From NCBI GenBank assembly GCA_040222855.1, contig JAVKCD010000019.1, forward strand, positions 542,912 to 606,911: a stretch of DNA of 64,000 nucleotides, written 5' to 3'. Positions 20,248-28,658 of this stretch are shown one piece after another; position 1 is the stretch's first letter; each line of letters opens with the position of its first letter. A model generated the notes under the pieces. That model made no database searches. It was not told the origin of the DNA and was given only the letters and a program-made list of their open reading frames with translations. The position numbers and the translations under genes were made by a program. This stretch comes from Phycisphaeraceae bacterium (GTDB taxonomy: Bacteria > Planctomycetota > Phycisphaerae > Phycisphaerales > Phycisphaeraceae).

Positions 20248-20835
20248 ATGGTCGACCTGCTTCGATCGCTGTTTCTCGAAGAACCCTGGCCACTGATCGT
20301 CGCCGCCTTCGCCCTCGCCGCCGTCGCGGTGATCATCGCCCGCGCAGCGGGCAAGCCCGCCTACGGACTCACCGCCGGCCTCGCCCTGATCGCCACCGCC
20401 CTCCTCGCCATCCCTCTCTCCATCGTGATCACCACCGACCACGAACAGGTCGCCCAGCGGCTCGATGCCCTCATGGCCGCCGCCAGCAACTACGACCGCG
20501 CCGCCCTCGACGCCGTCGCCACCGACGACCTCACCCTCCTCGGGCCCTCCGGCACACCCATCCGACAACGCCCCGGCCTCGACATCTGGGTCCAGAACAT
20601 CGCCGAGCAATACAACCTCCGCCAGCACAGAATCTGGACCCAGCAAACCACCTTCCCCAGCGACGGCCTCGCCATCACCCAAGCCGAGATCCGCACCTAC
20701 ACCGAAAACCTCGGCGCCCCCGCACGCACCTGGTGGGAACTCCGCTGGACCCGAACACCCCAACACGGCTGGAAAATCTCCTCCATGACCTGGCTCCGCT
20801 CCTCCGCAGGTGTCCCCGAACCCGGATCCTTCTGA
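20248..20835 (+). CDS. Membrane protein with NTF2-like soluble domain
   Basis: 195 residues. There are two N-terminal membrane helices (PLIVAAFALAAVAVIIARAA; LTAGLALIATALLAIPLSIV), then a domain that looks NTF2/SnoaL-like: LDALMAAASNYDRAALDAVA, LTLLGPSGTPIRQRPGLD and a beta-strand tail WWELRWTRTPQHGWKISSMT. No catalytic residues can be assigned. AAGGAG lies nine bases before the ATG. It is divergent from the DUF115 gene, 114 bases away, and 47 bases before the next gene. I cannot give a function. Confidence 0.62.
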   Translation: MVDLLRSLFLEEPWPLIVAAFALAAVAVIIARAAGKPAYGLTAGLALIATALLAIPLSIVITTDHEQVAQRLDALMAAASNYDRAALDAVATDDLTLLGPSGTPIRQRPGLDIWVQNIAEQYNLRQHRIWTQQTTFPSDGLAITQAEIRTYTENLGAPARTWWELRWTRTPQHGWKISSMTWLRSSAGVPEPGSF

Positions 20836-20882
20836 TGAGCCACCACACAAGAACACCCCCGCGCCTCCGCTACCATAACCCC

Positions 20883-21827
20883 ATGCCACGCCGACTCTTC
20901 ATCACCTGCCTCTTGACCCTGCTCATCCCCGCCCTTGCCTCCGCTCAGGACCAGACCCTCACCCTCCGCCCCGCCTTCAAAGAAGGACAGACCCGCACCT
21001 ACGAGGAATGGGCCCTCTGGACCACCACCACCGACGTCCAGTTCCCCGGAGGGGTTAACAACCGACAAGAAATCCTCAAGGTCAACGCCCTCACCCGCTG
21101 GGAAGTCCTCCGCGTCCGCCCCAACGGTTCAGCGACCTGCAAACTCTCCGTCGATTGGATCGAACTCCAGATCGAGGCATCCGCCCGTGGGGAAACCGAT
21201 CGCTTCACCGTTGACACCCGTAAAGGCCCCGGCGACCACAAACCCATCCACGACAGCCTCTCCGAAGTCGTCAATAACCCCCTCACCTACACCTTCGCCC
21301 CCGACGGCACCATCGAAAAAGTCGACGGCGTCAACCAGCGAAAACTCCGCATCGACAACGTCGGACTCGATCGACTCAAACAGGAAGCCATCTTCGGCGT
21401 CGCCTCCGAAACCCAGCCCGGCAACCTCCCCGCCACCCTCCGCGAAGGCTCCACCTGGAAACAAACCCTCGACGGCTACGCCTTCGAGAACATCAACCTC
21501 GAACTCCCCCTCCAATACCAAGCCCAGACCATCACCACCATCGAAGACGTACCCATTGCCATCGTCTCAGTGACAGCACGACCCAAACTTATCGAACCCG
21601 AAACACCGCCACTCCCGCCGGGAGCCACACCCCCCGACTTCCAACCCGGCCCGACAAGCTACGACTCCGAAATCTTCTTCGACCTCGACCGCCGCGAAGT
21701 CGCCGCACGCCACAGCAGCCAGTCCCAGAGCTACACCCTCCGACTCAACGCCCCCAACGGCAACATCACGGTCACACGTACCGAAGCCATCCAGAGCCAG
21801 TCACTCAGAGTCCAGACCAGCGACTAA
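20883..21827 (+). CDS. Secreted protein of unknown function (possibly DUF6263-like)
   Basis: 314 residues. A signal peptide (MPRRLFITCLLTLLIPALAS) precedes a mature region dominated by beta-like strands: RPAFKEGQTRTYEEWALWTT, TRWEVLRVRPNGSATCKLSV, a central VVNNPLTYTFAPDGTIEKVD and YDSEIFFDLDRREVAARHSS. The pattern (large extracytoplasmic beta protein starting with a 'rkGq...y' strand) recalls planctomycete DUF6263 proteins, a tentative match. The frame is open far upstream, but the signal peptide fixes the start. The stop is five bases from the convergent lipoprotein stop. Confidence 0.6.
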   Translation: MPRRLFITCLLTLLIPALASAQDQTLTLRPAFKEGQTRTYEEWALWTTTTDVQFPGGVNNRQEILKVNALTRWEVLRVRPNGSATCKLSVDWIELQIEASARGETDRFTVDTRKGPGDHKPIHDSLSEVVNNPLTYTFAPDGTIEKVDGVNQRKLRIDNVGLDRLKQEAIFGVASETQPGNLPATLREGSTWKQTLDGYAFENINLELPLQYQAQTITTIEDVPIAIVSVTARPKLIEPETPPLPPGATPPDFQPGPTSYDSEIFFDLDRREVAARHSSQSQSYTLRLNAPNGNITVTRTEAIQSQSLRVQTSD

Positions 21828-21832
21828 CCCGC

Positions 21833-22669
21833 TCACTCCGCCGCCGCCAGCACCGCCGTGGTCGACTCAAGCTCAAAACTCACCGCGACCCGTAGCGTCG
21901 TATCCACACTCACATCACCGAGCTTGAGCACCAGCCCGGTCTCAAGCTCCTCAACCCCACGCACCCCCTCCACCTCGTGTGCCTTTGCCCGCGCTGGTAA
22001 CTCAAGATGAAGCCGCGCGTCACGCGCCTGCGCTGAGCCCCGGTTGGTCACACGAACAATCCACTCCGTCCGATCACCCGGCGCTAAATACTCAGGCGCA
22101 GCATCCGCCTCGATCGCCAACAACGGCCGCTCCGCACGCTCCTGCGTGGCCCCCGATAAAGAATGCTCGTGAGTCTCATTCTGATACCGGTGCGTGCTGT
22201 TCAACGACTTCGCATCCCACGCCACCTGCGTGTTCGACACCACAACACTCGTACTCGACCCACTCGCCGCATTGGCAAACGCAAACGTGTTCGTCCGATC
22301 CGCCAGCGCATAACCCGACCGCGGCATCGCCGCAGCCGTCGCCCCAACCATCGAACCCCCGCCATGATCCCCCGAATAATCCCGACCCCGATAGGAAGGA
22401 GCCGACCGCCACGCCTGGCCCTCAAAAGCCAATGTGCGATCCTCCACCCGACCCACCGGCAGCACCAGCTTCCAGATCGTCTGCGCAATAGGCGTCTGCC
22501 ACCTCTGCTCCGCCCACTCGCTCCCGTACTCCGCATACACCGACGCCGCCGTCAGACCCACCACAGGAAAATGCTCGCGACTACTCTGCTCCGAAGCGAA
22601 CGAGCAGCCGCCCAGCGCCCCCAAACCCAACCCACAACACAGCCACGACGCCAACACAGCTCGCATCAT
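21833..22669 (-). CDS. Lipoprotein with a DUF11-like C-terminal domain
   Basis: About 278 residues. The lipobox LGGC follows a hydrophobic start (RAVLASWLCCGLGLGALGGC). The middle is rich in Ser, Gly and Ala. The C-terminal 90 residues, LLAIEADAAPEYLAPGDRTE then VTNRGSAQARDARLHLELPA, match the repeat found in DUF11/CARDB-like adhesive domains (propensity for beta sandwich). The first of two adjacent ATGs was chosen because GGGAG lies six bases upstream. Function unknown; probably outer-envelope. Confidence 0.62.
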   Translation of the reverse strand: MMRAVLASWLCCGLGLGALGGCSFASEQSSREHFPVVGLTAASVYAEYGSEWAEQRWQTPIAQTIWKLVLPVGRVEDRTLAFEGQAWRSAPSYRGRDYSGDHGGGSMVGATAAAMPRSGYALADRTNTFAFANAASGSSTSVVVSNTQVAWDAKSLNSTHRYQNETHEHSLSGATQERAERPLLAIEADAAPEYLAPGDRTEWIVRVTNRGSAQARDARLHLELPARAKAHEVEGVRGVEELETGLVLKLGDVSVDTTLRVAVSFELESTTAVLAAAE

Positions 22670-22780
22670 CACAAACTCCCTGAGTTCAATCTCACCAACC
22701 ACAAGCCAGACCAGCTGCCCGATCACCCCTGCCACAGAAGACACAAAGAACCCCTCAATCCCATGCGGGGGGCGGGGGGG

Positions 22781-23200
22781 TTAGCGTTCTTGGCCGATCG
22801 TTAGTTGATAAATGTGCTGACCACTCGCCGAGGTCCCGTTGAGCACGATCGCCGACCCGCGCTCGATATCACGGATATGCGACGGCTGAATCTTCAGGAA
22901 GTTCTTCGACAGCCGATCCACATCCTGCTCCTCAAAACCGAACGTCTCGAGCACACCCTGCGCCGGGATCGTCTCACCGCCCAGCACAAAATCAAACTCG
23001 ATCGCCTTCCGTGCCGGCTTATCCTCCACATCCCCCGGCCGCGGCACCTTGATCATCGCAGGCGTCGGGTCCGTGTCCCCCCGAAACGTCACCGTCGAAC
23101 CCTGCGGCGCCTCAAGATCAATCATCAACCGATTGGAACCACAACCCACCAGCAGCAACGACGCGCCCAGAACGCTACCCATCAACATCAAACGACTCAT
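22781..23200 (-). CDS. Small lipoprotein of unknown function
   Basis: 139 residues. The lipobox LLLVGC at residues 15-20 defines the start (MSRLMLMGSVLGASLLLVGC). The mature part is short, with strands such as GSTVTFRGDTDPTPAMIKVP and FDFVLGGETIPAQGVLETFG and no cysteines after the lipid anchor. No family is recognised. A 111-base spacer separates it from the downstream lipoprotein gene on the same strand, so the two may share a transcript. Confidence 0.58.
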   Translation of the reverse strand: MSRLMLMGSVLGASLLLVGCGSNRLMIDLEAPQGSTVTFRGDTDPTPAMIKVPRPGDVEDKPARKAIEFDFVLGGETIPAQGVLETFGFEEQDVDRLSKNFLKIQPSHIRDIERGSAIVLNGTSASGQHIYQLTIGQER

Positions 23201-23524
23201 GCTTTTGGCTCCATCACAACCCAGCAACCGCTGACTGTGTCTCCATTCACTCAGACCCCACGGCCTGACACACCCTCCATCGACCCCAAACCCCCACCCC
23301 TGAATACCGAAGTCCGAAAAAATCACCCCACACACCCAAACCCGTCCACACCTGACGCCTGCGCAAACCCTAAGGATGACAGCGATTAGCTAGGCGCGGA
23401 AAATAGGCCCGGGCCGTCCCCAAAATCTTCCTCAAGCGGGTCAATCACACAGTACACAAGGGGTATCATTCCCAGTCATACCGACACCAACGGTCACACC
23501 ACCCCAACACCACCAGGAGCACCC
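23201..23524. other. Intergenic region between divergent genes, no gene seen
   Basis: 324 bases, C-rich on the + strand, between a minus-strand lipoprotein and the plus-strand aminopeptidase. No frame has coding character and no strong inverted repeat was found. It must hold both promoters; a TATCAT at 23464-23469 is a possible -10 for the aminopeptidase, with no clear -35. Confidence 0.5.
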
Positions 23525-24343
23525 ATGCGCATCCTCATCATGGCCGACATGGAAGGCGTCGCCGGAATCTGCACCTGGGATATGGTCGACCGCGATGGCC
23601 AACGCTACGAAGAAGGCCGCGCCCTCTACACCGCAGAGATCAACGCCGCCGTCCGCGGAGCCGCCGCCGCTGGCGCCACCGAAATCGTCGTCGTCGATTG
23701 CCACGGCGCTGGCGGAGACTGCTCCTTCAACTCACTCCTCGCCGAAAAACTCGACCCCCGCTGCGAATACGTCGCCCACCACCCCTGGGGACGCTACATC
23801 AACATGTTCCACTCCGGCTGCGACGCCGCCCTGATGGTCGCCATGCACGCCAAGGCCAACACCCCCGATGGCGTCATGTGCCACACCATCTCCACCACCA
23901 CCTGGGACGACGTGCTCTTCAACGACACCTCCGTCGGCGAGTTCGGCATCAACACCGCCCTCTGCGGACACCACGCCGTCCCCGTCGTCCTCATCACCGG
24001 CGACGACGCCACCTGCCGCGAAGGCGCCGAACTCCTTGGCGACGGCCTCGAAACCGTCTCGGTCAAAAAAGGTCTCTCCCGATTCTCCGCCCAACACAAA
24101 CACCCCAAAGTCGCCCGCGAACTCATCGAAGCCGGCGCTAAACGCGCCCTCGATAACCTCAATAAAAACCTCGTCCAGCCCTGGGTCCCCACCGGTCCCT
24201 GCACCATCACCGTCCACCTCTCCACCGTCGATACCGCCCGACGCTTCAAAGGCCGTCAAGGCGTCAGCCTCGTCGAACCCCTCAAGGTTGAGAGCAAAGC
24301 CCCCACCTGGATGCAAGCCTGGGACCAGATCTGGGATCATTAA
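23525..24343 (+). CDS. dppA: M55-family D-aminopeptidase (DppA-like)
   Basis: 272 residues, the family length. The metal ligands appear at the expected spacing: D8 and E10 (IMADMEGVAG), H60 (VVDCHGAGG), H108 (VAMHAKAN) and E139 (SVGEFGINTALCG). DppA of Bacillus is a zinc-dependent decamer that removes N-terminal D-amino acids from peptides, useful for recycling peptidoglycan peptides. No signal peptide, so cytoplasmic. An AGGAG lies five bases before the ATG. The C39-like lipoprotein follows after 35 bases, which suggests a small peptide-degradation unit. Confidence 0.9.
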   Translation: MRILIMADMEGVAGICTWDMVDRDGQRYEEGRALYTAEINAAVRGAAAAGATEIVVVDCHGAGGDCSFNSLLAEKLDPRCEYVAHHPWGRYINMFHSGCDAALMVAMHAKANTPDGVMCHTISTTTWDDVLFNDTSVGEFGINTALCGHHAVPVVLITGDDATCREGAELLGDGLETVSVKKGLSRFSAQHKHPKVARELIEAGAKRALDNLNKNLVQPWVPTGPCTITVHLSTVDTARRFKGRQGVSLVEPLKVESKAPTWMQAWDQIWDH

Positions 24344-24378
24344 CCCCAGCTCGGTACGCTGTGCCGATTGGAGAATCC

Positions 24379-25596
24379 ATGACCCGCGCCCTCCCCGCAC
24401 AACTCCTCGCCCTCATCTTCCTCGTCCTGACCGGCTGCTCCGGCACCGCCGAACCAGTCGATCAGCCCGTCGTCGATACACGCCCCAACACCGGCCGCGA
24501 AACATGGCCAGCCTCACGCTGGCTCAACAACCCCTACCGATTCGCCGACCGCACCATCACCTACGACTCCGCATCCGATTGGGCCCAAGGCTCCTCCACC
24601 GGACTCGTCGCACTCCCCACCGGCGACCTCCGACTCCCCCCCAACAGCAAGACCTACCCACGACTGGGTATCTGGACCTCACCCGAAATCACCGCCGACT
24701 TCCCCTTCACCGAAGTCCTCCCCTCCTGGAACGTCCACACCCCCGAACACACAGGCGTCTCATTCTTCATCCGCTCCCGTGACGCCGCCACCAACGAGTG
24801 GTCCCCCTGGCTCTACCTCGGCGCCTGGGGACAACGCGAAGTCGCCCACCCCGTCGAGATCGAGTTCCCCGGCGGCGAAATCAAGATCGACTATCTCGTC
24901 CTCAACCAGCCCGCCAACGCCTACCAACTCGAAGCCCGTATCGAGTCCGCCTCTCTCGACCCCAGAGCCACACCAACCCTCCGAAAACTCGAAACCGTCT
25001 ACTCCGGCACCCCGGCCGATGGCGTCAACAACAGCCTGATCCAAACCTATCCAGCCGTCACCGACGGCTGGGCCCGCGACCTCCCCGTCCCCTTCCGAGC
25101 CCAGGGCATCGAGCACAAGTCCATCAGCTCGCGCATCTGCTCACCCACCTCGACCTCCATGGTCATGGCCTACTTCGGCATCGACCTCCCCACCGTTACC
25201 AACGCCCTCGCCATCTACGACCCCGAATACACCATATTCGGCAACTGGCACCGCGCCGTCGCCTACGCCTCACAACACGGACTCGAAGGCGAACTCGTCC
25301 GCATCCGCGACTGGGACCAGGTCAAGGCCTACATCGCCGACGGACAACCCCTCATCGCATCCATCCGCTTCCGCAGAGGTGAGTTCCCCTCCAACGTCAT
25401 GGCGTCCACCGGCGGACACCTCATCACCATCCGCGGACTCACACCCGAAGGCGACGCCATCGTCAACGACTCCGCCTCCAAAGACCGCGGCCACGCCGTC
25501 ATCTACAAAGCCGAAGAACTAGCCCGGGCCTGGATCGGCCGAGGCGGCGTCACCTACGTCATCCGACGACCAGCCACCAAACCTAACGGAATCTAA
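24379..25596 (+). CDS. Lipoprotein with C39-like cysteine peptidase domain
   Basis: 405 residues. The lipobox LTGC ends the signal (ALIFLVLTGC). Residues 30-230 form a beta-rich region (SWNVHTPEHTGVSFFIRSRD, EFPGGEIKIDYLVLNQPANA). The C-terminal papain-like C39-type domain has the catalytic cysteine C254 in SRICSPTSTSMVMAYFG, the histidine H347 in STGGHLITIRGL, and an acidic or Asn partner in AIVNDSAS. C39 domains cleave after double glycine in peptide precursors; the non-transporter, lipid-anchored form here (Peptidase C39-2 type) has unknown substrates. It follows the DppA-like gene closely. Confidence 0.8.
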   Translation: MTRALPAQLLALIFLVLTGCSGTAEPVDQPVVDTRPNTGRETWPASRWLNNPYRFADRTITYDSASDWAQGSSTGLVALPTGDLRLPPNSKTYPRLGIWTSPEITADFPFTEVLPSWNVHTPEHTGVSFFIRSRDAATNEWSPWLYLGAWGQREVAHPVEIEFPGGEIKIDYLVLNQPANAYQLEARIESASLDPRATPTLRKLETVYSGTPADGVNNSLIQTYPAVTDGWARDLPVPFRAQGIEHKSISSRICSPTSTSMVMAYFGIDLPTVTNALAIYDPEYTIFGNWHRAVAYASQHGLEGELVRIRDWDQVKAYIADGQPLIASIRFRRGEFPSNVMASTGGHLITIRGLTPEGDAIVNDSASKDRGHAVIYKAEELARAWIGRGGVTYVIRRPATKPNGI

Positions 25597-25671
25597 CCCT
25601 CAATCCCGCCGATACACTATCTGCCCCACCCGCCAGCCAGCGGGCCCGATAACCTCGCGCGGAGACCCACG

Positions 25672-26739
25672 GTGACCACACCCCACCACCCCGAACTCAC
25701 ACCCACCCAGAACGTCCACATCAAGGGGATCAGTCCCCTCATCGCACCTCGCGACCTCGAACAGGAACTCCCCCTCTCCGACGCCTCGCGCAGAACCGTC
25801 GTCGAGTCACGCAAAACCATCAAAGCCATCCTCTCAGGCGAAGACCACCGGCTCCTTGTCGTTATCGGGCCCTGCTCCATCCACGACCCCGCCGCCGCCA
25901 TGGACTACGCCGAACGACTCCTCGAGCTCCGCGCCGCCTACGCCGACCGCATGGTCATCGTCATGCGCACCTACTTCGAAAAACCACGCACCACCGTCGG
26001 CTGGAAAGGACTCATCAACGACCCCCACCTCGACGGCACCTTCGACATGTCCCACGGACTCCGCATTGCCCGAAAACTCCTCCTCGACATCACCGCCATG
26101 GGACTCCCCACCGGCACCGAGTTCCTCGACCCCTTCACACCCCAGTACCTCGACGACATGGTCACCTGGGCCGCCATCGGTGCCCGCACCACCGAGTCAC
26201 AAACCCACCGCCAGATGGCCTCCGGCCTCTCCATGCCCGTCGGCTACAAAAACGGAACCGATGGCAACCTCCAGATCGCCATCGACGCCATGAAGTCCGC
26301 CAAAGCACCCCATCACTTCCTAGGCATCGACGACGACGGGCGCTGCTGCGTCGTCACCACCACCGGTAACCGCTGGGGACACGTCATCCTCCGGGGCGGA
26401 TCAGCCGAACCCAACTACGACCCCAAAACCGTCACCGAAACCTCAAAACAACTCAAAGCCGCAGGACTCCCCGACGGCATCATGGTCGACTGCTCACACG
26501 CCAACGCCAACAAAAAACACGAACAACAACAAACCGTCTGGAACTCCATCCTCGAACAACGCCAACAACCCACCTGCCCCATCCTCGGCGTCATGATCGA
26601 GTCCAACCTCGAAGAAGGCCGCCAAAACATCCCCGACAAACTCACCGACCTTAAATACGGCGTCTCCGTCACCGACGAATGCATCGGCTGGGACAAAACC
26701 GCCCAAATGCTCGAACAAGGCTTCAAACAACTCGCCTAA
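25672..26739 (+). CDS. aroG: 3-deoxy-7-phosphoheptulonate synthase (DAHP synthase, AroAI)
   Basis: 355 residues, GTG start with GGAG seven bases upstream. Typical class I motifs: [70 protein letters not shown] and [11 protein letters not shown]. It condenses phosphoenolpyruvate and erythrose-4-phosphate, the first step of the shikimate pathway. No regulatory ACT or chorismate mutase domain is fused. I cannot tell which of AroF, AroG or AroH it corresponds to. A hairpin element lies just after the stop. Confidence 0.96.
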   Translation: MTTPHHPELTPTQNVHIKGISPLIAPRDLEQELPLSDASRRTVVESRKTIKAILSGEDHRLLVVIGPCSIHDPAAAMDYAERLLELRAAYADRMVIVMRTYFEKPRTTVGWKGLINDPHLDGTFDMSHGLRIARKLLLDITAMGLPTGTEFLDPFTPQYLDDMVTWAAIGARTTESQTHRQMASGLSMPVGYKNGTDGNLQIAIDAMKSAKAPHHFLGIDDDGRCCVVTTTGNRWGHVILRGGSAEPNYDPKTVTETSKQLKAAGLPDGIMVDCSHANANKKHEQQQTVWNSILEQRQQPTCPILGVMIESNLEEGRQNIPDKLTDLKYGVSVTDECIGWDKTAQMLEQGFKQLA

Positions 26740-26761
26740 CCGGGTCGTACCATCATCCGCC

Positions 26762-26795
26762 GGGTGGCCGGGGTCTCGCCCAGCGAGCCCTCGGA
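26762..26795 (+). repeat. GGGTG-hairpin element, copy 1
   Basis: GGGTGGCC then CCGGGGTCTCGC-CCA-GCGAGCCCTCGG: a 12-bp imperfect stem with a three-base loop, 22 bases after the DAHP synthase stop. It is the most decayed of four copies (others at 27514, 31756 and 37646). It is not followed by a T run. Confidence 0.7.
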
Positions 26796-26969
26796 CCCTC
26801 AAGTCCACCCCAAAGACCGCACCTGGTACCCGTGGTCACGGCACAGCCGCGCCCACAGAACCAACCCCAAAAACATTCCAGACAATCTTCTCCAGCACCA
26901 GAAACATTCCTCGCCATCGCGCGGTTAGTCTCCCAACAAGCGCTGTCATCCGCCCCACAGGAGACCCCC

Positions 26970-27464
26970 GTGCCAGACCAACCCGCCCGCCGCGACACCC
27001 TCAACACCCTCCACAACCCCAATGACATCCTCGCCGAATGCGAACGACTCGCCACCGCCGAAAGCGAAGGCCGACTCACCATGGTCGGCGACTGGACCCT
27101 CGCTCAGAACATCAACCACCTCGCCCAACTCATGCACCGCACCGTCGATGGCTTCGAACCCGACCTCCGCGTCAACCCTCTCCTCGCCTGGTTCATGCGC
27201 ACCTTCCTCAAGCACCGCCTCCTCACCCGCTTCCCGCCCACCGGACTCAAACTCAAACCCGCCTTCCAACGCGTCTTCATCGCCAAACCCACCCTCGACA
27301 CCGAAACCGCCCTCGACAACATGCGCCGAGGCGTCGAGAAATCCAACACCACCACCACCCGACACCCCTCACCCATCCTCGGCGAACTCACCCTCAACGA
27401 ATGGAACGCCTTCCAGTCAAGACACGCCGAACACCACCTCTCCTTCGCCGTGATCCAGAACTAA
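26970..27464 (+). CDS. DUF1569/DinB-like protein
   Basis: 164 residues, GTG start with AGGAG six bases upstream. The motifs are DILAECERLATAESEGRL, GDWTLAQNINHLAQLM (a DinB-type W-N-H helix) and FQSRHAEHHL, with histidines placed as in metal-binding DinB four-helix bundles. DUF1569 proteins of this size are common in planctomycetes; their function is not established. The flanking sequence carries hairpin elements on both sides (26762 and 27468). The family name is recalled, so moderately sure. Confidence 0.65.
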   Translation: MPDQPARRDTLNTLHNPNDILAECERLATAESEGRLTMVGDWTLAQNINHLAQLMHRTVDGFEPDLRVNPLLAWFMRTFLKHRLLTRFPPTGLKLKPAFQRVFIAKPTLDTETALDNMRRGVEKSNTTTTRHPSPILGELTLNEWNAFQSRHAEHHLSFAVIQN

Positions 27465-27467
27465 CCC

Positions 27468-27507
27468 GGGTGGCACATTGCACGCCAAAGGCGTGCTGTA
27501 TGCAATA
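27468..27507 (+). repeat. GGGTG-type 3' hairpin element (short form)
   Basis: GGGTGGCACATT then GCACGCC-AAA-GGCGTGC: a perfect seven-base stem with a three-base loop, starting four bases after the DUF1569 stop; an outer TTGCA/TGCAA pair extends it imperfectly. No T run follows. Confidence 0.6.
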
Positions 27508-27513
27508 ACCGCT

Positions 27514-27547
27514 GGGTGGCCGGGGTCTCGCGCAGCGAGCCCCCGGG
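27514..27547 (+). repeat. GGGTG-hairpin element, copy 2
   Basis: GGGTGGCC then CCGGGGTCTCGC-GCA-GCGAGCCCCCGG: 12-base stem with one mismatch, loop GCA at 27532-27534. It lies between convergent genes (DUF1569 on +, radical SAM on -). It is nearly identical to the copy at 31756. Confidence 0.72.
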
Positions 27548-27557
27548 ATCGCCCCCC

Positions 27558-28451
27558 TCACACCCTCGGATAAACCAAAACCTCCAGCCCCGGCAGCACC
27601 TCCCGCACCTGACCCGCGCGCATCTCAAGCTCCGCCAGACTCAGCGCCTCTACATCCGGCTCTCGGCAATCCCGCGCCACCGTATACAACTGCACCCGCT
27701 CGATCACCCCGCCGCGATCCACCACCATCCGCAACCGATCCAGATAAGCCAGAAACTCCCGGTCCGGCATCGGCCCGCCCACATCCTTTAAGAGCATCGT
27801 CTGGATCGTCACCGCCCGCCGCCGCGACACCCCCACCAGATTTTCCAACACCCGCTCCAACGGCACCGCCGACCGATCCACCCGCTGGTAATACGCCTCC
27901 GTCCCCGCGTCTAGCTTCGCCCACACCTCACCCCGATCACCCAGCAGCTCAACCGCACGCTTCACCGACGCCCGATGCAAAAGCGTCCCATTCGTGATCA
28001 CCACCACCTTCGCCAACCCCAACCGGTACTGCTCGTGCAGTTCGAGCACCATCTCCACCGCCGCCTCAAACAACGGCGACGCCGTCGGCTCGCCATCCCC
28101 CGAAAACGCCACGTCATGCAACACCCGATGACCCGCTGGCACCTCCGCAAAATCCGGATCGCTCCACAACGCACCACTCGTCACCAGCCCCAGCATCACC
28201 GACAACTCCGCGTGCAACTCATCCAGATCAACCGGCGCCTGATCCTTAACCTTCTCCCGATCCACCGAGCAGTACGTGCAATCAAAGTTGCACGCCCCCT
28301 CAGGCGTCAGGTTCACCCCCACCGACAACCCCCCCGCACGACGACTGATCACCGGATACACCACCCGAAACGACCGCCAATGCCGAGGATGATGCGCATA
28401 AGCCCGCGCCAAACCCCCGCCACCCTCGCGATCATCGGAATCTGAAGACAT
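27558..28451 (-). CDS. Radical SAM protein (TYW1-like/wyosine-type superfamily)
   Basis: 297 residues. It has an intact CxxxCxxC motif, C54-NFD-C58-TY-C61, a GDGEPTASP segment for SAM binding and VVVITNGTLLHR. The arrangement VNLTPEGACNFDCTYC followed by DREKV is the pattern of a widespread, uncharacterised radical SAM family related to tRNA wybutosine enzymes. No SPASM cysteines are present at the C-terminus. It is the last gene after murA and a Trm112-like gene on the same strand (nine-base gap), so they are likely one transcript. The substrate is unknown. Confidence 0.86.
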   Translation of the reverse strand: MSSDSDDREGGGGLARAYAHHPRHWRSFRVVYPVISRRAGGLSVGVNLTPEGACNFDCTYCSVDREKVKDQAPVDLDELHAELSVMLGLVTSGALWSDPDFAEVPAGHRVLHDVAFSGDGEPTASPLFEAAVEMVLELHEQYRLGLAKVVVITNGTLLHRASVKRAVELLGDRGEVWAKLDAGTEAYYQRVDRSAVPLERVLENLVGVSRRRAVTIQTMLLKDVGGPMPDREFLAYLDRLRMVVDRGGVIERVQLYTVARDCREPDVEALSLAELEMRAGQVREVLPGLEVLVYPRV

Positions 28452-28460
28452 ACCCGTATT

Positions 28461-28658
28461 CTAACCCGCCGACCCGCTACCACCACCCTCTTTTACGACC
28501 CCCTTCTCCGCCAGCAACATCAGCAGCCCACCCTCCATCGCGTACCGCACCCCACTCACCTCACTTACCAGCACCTCACCCTCCCGCCGCAGCCGCTCGC
28601 CCGTCGCCGGACACCGCAGCACATCAAGCCATCGATCAATCGCCTCCATCTCACTCAC
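28461..28658 (-). CDS. Trm112-family small protein
   Basis: 65 residues. WLDVLRCPATGERL then VSEVSGVRYAMEGGLLMLLA fits the Trm112/YcaR family (short beta protein, one cysteine of the usual CP-CxG knuckle present). Trm112 proteins activate methyltransferases in other systems. The GTG start overlaps the murA stop as GTGA, indicating translational coupling. The Gly/Ser tail is not conserved. The role beside murA is unknown. Confidence 0.7.
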   Translation of the reverse strand: MSEMEAIDRWLDVLRCPATGERLRREGEVLVSEVSGVRYAMEGGLLMLLAEKGVVKEGGGSGSAG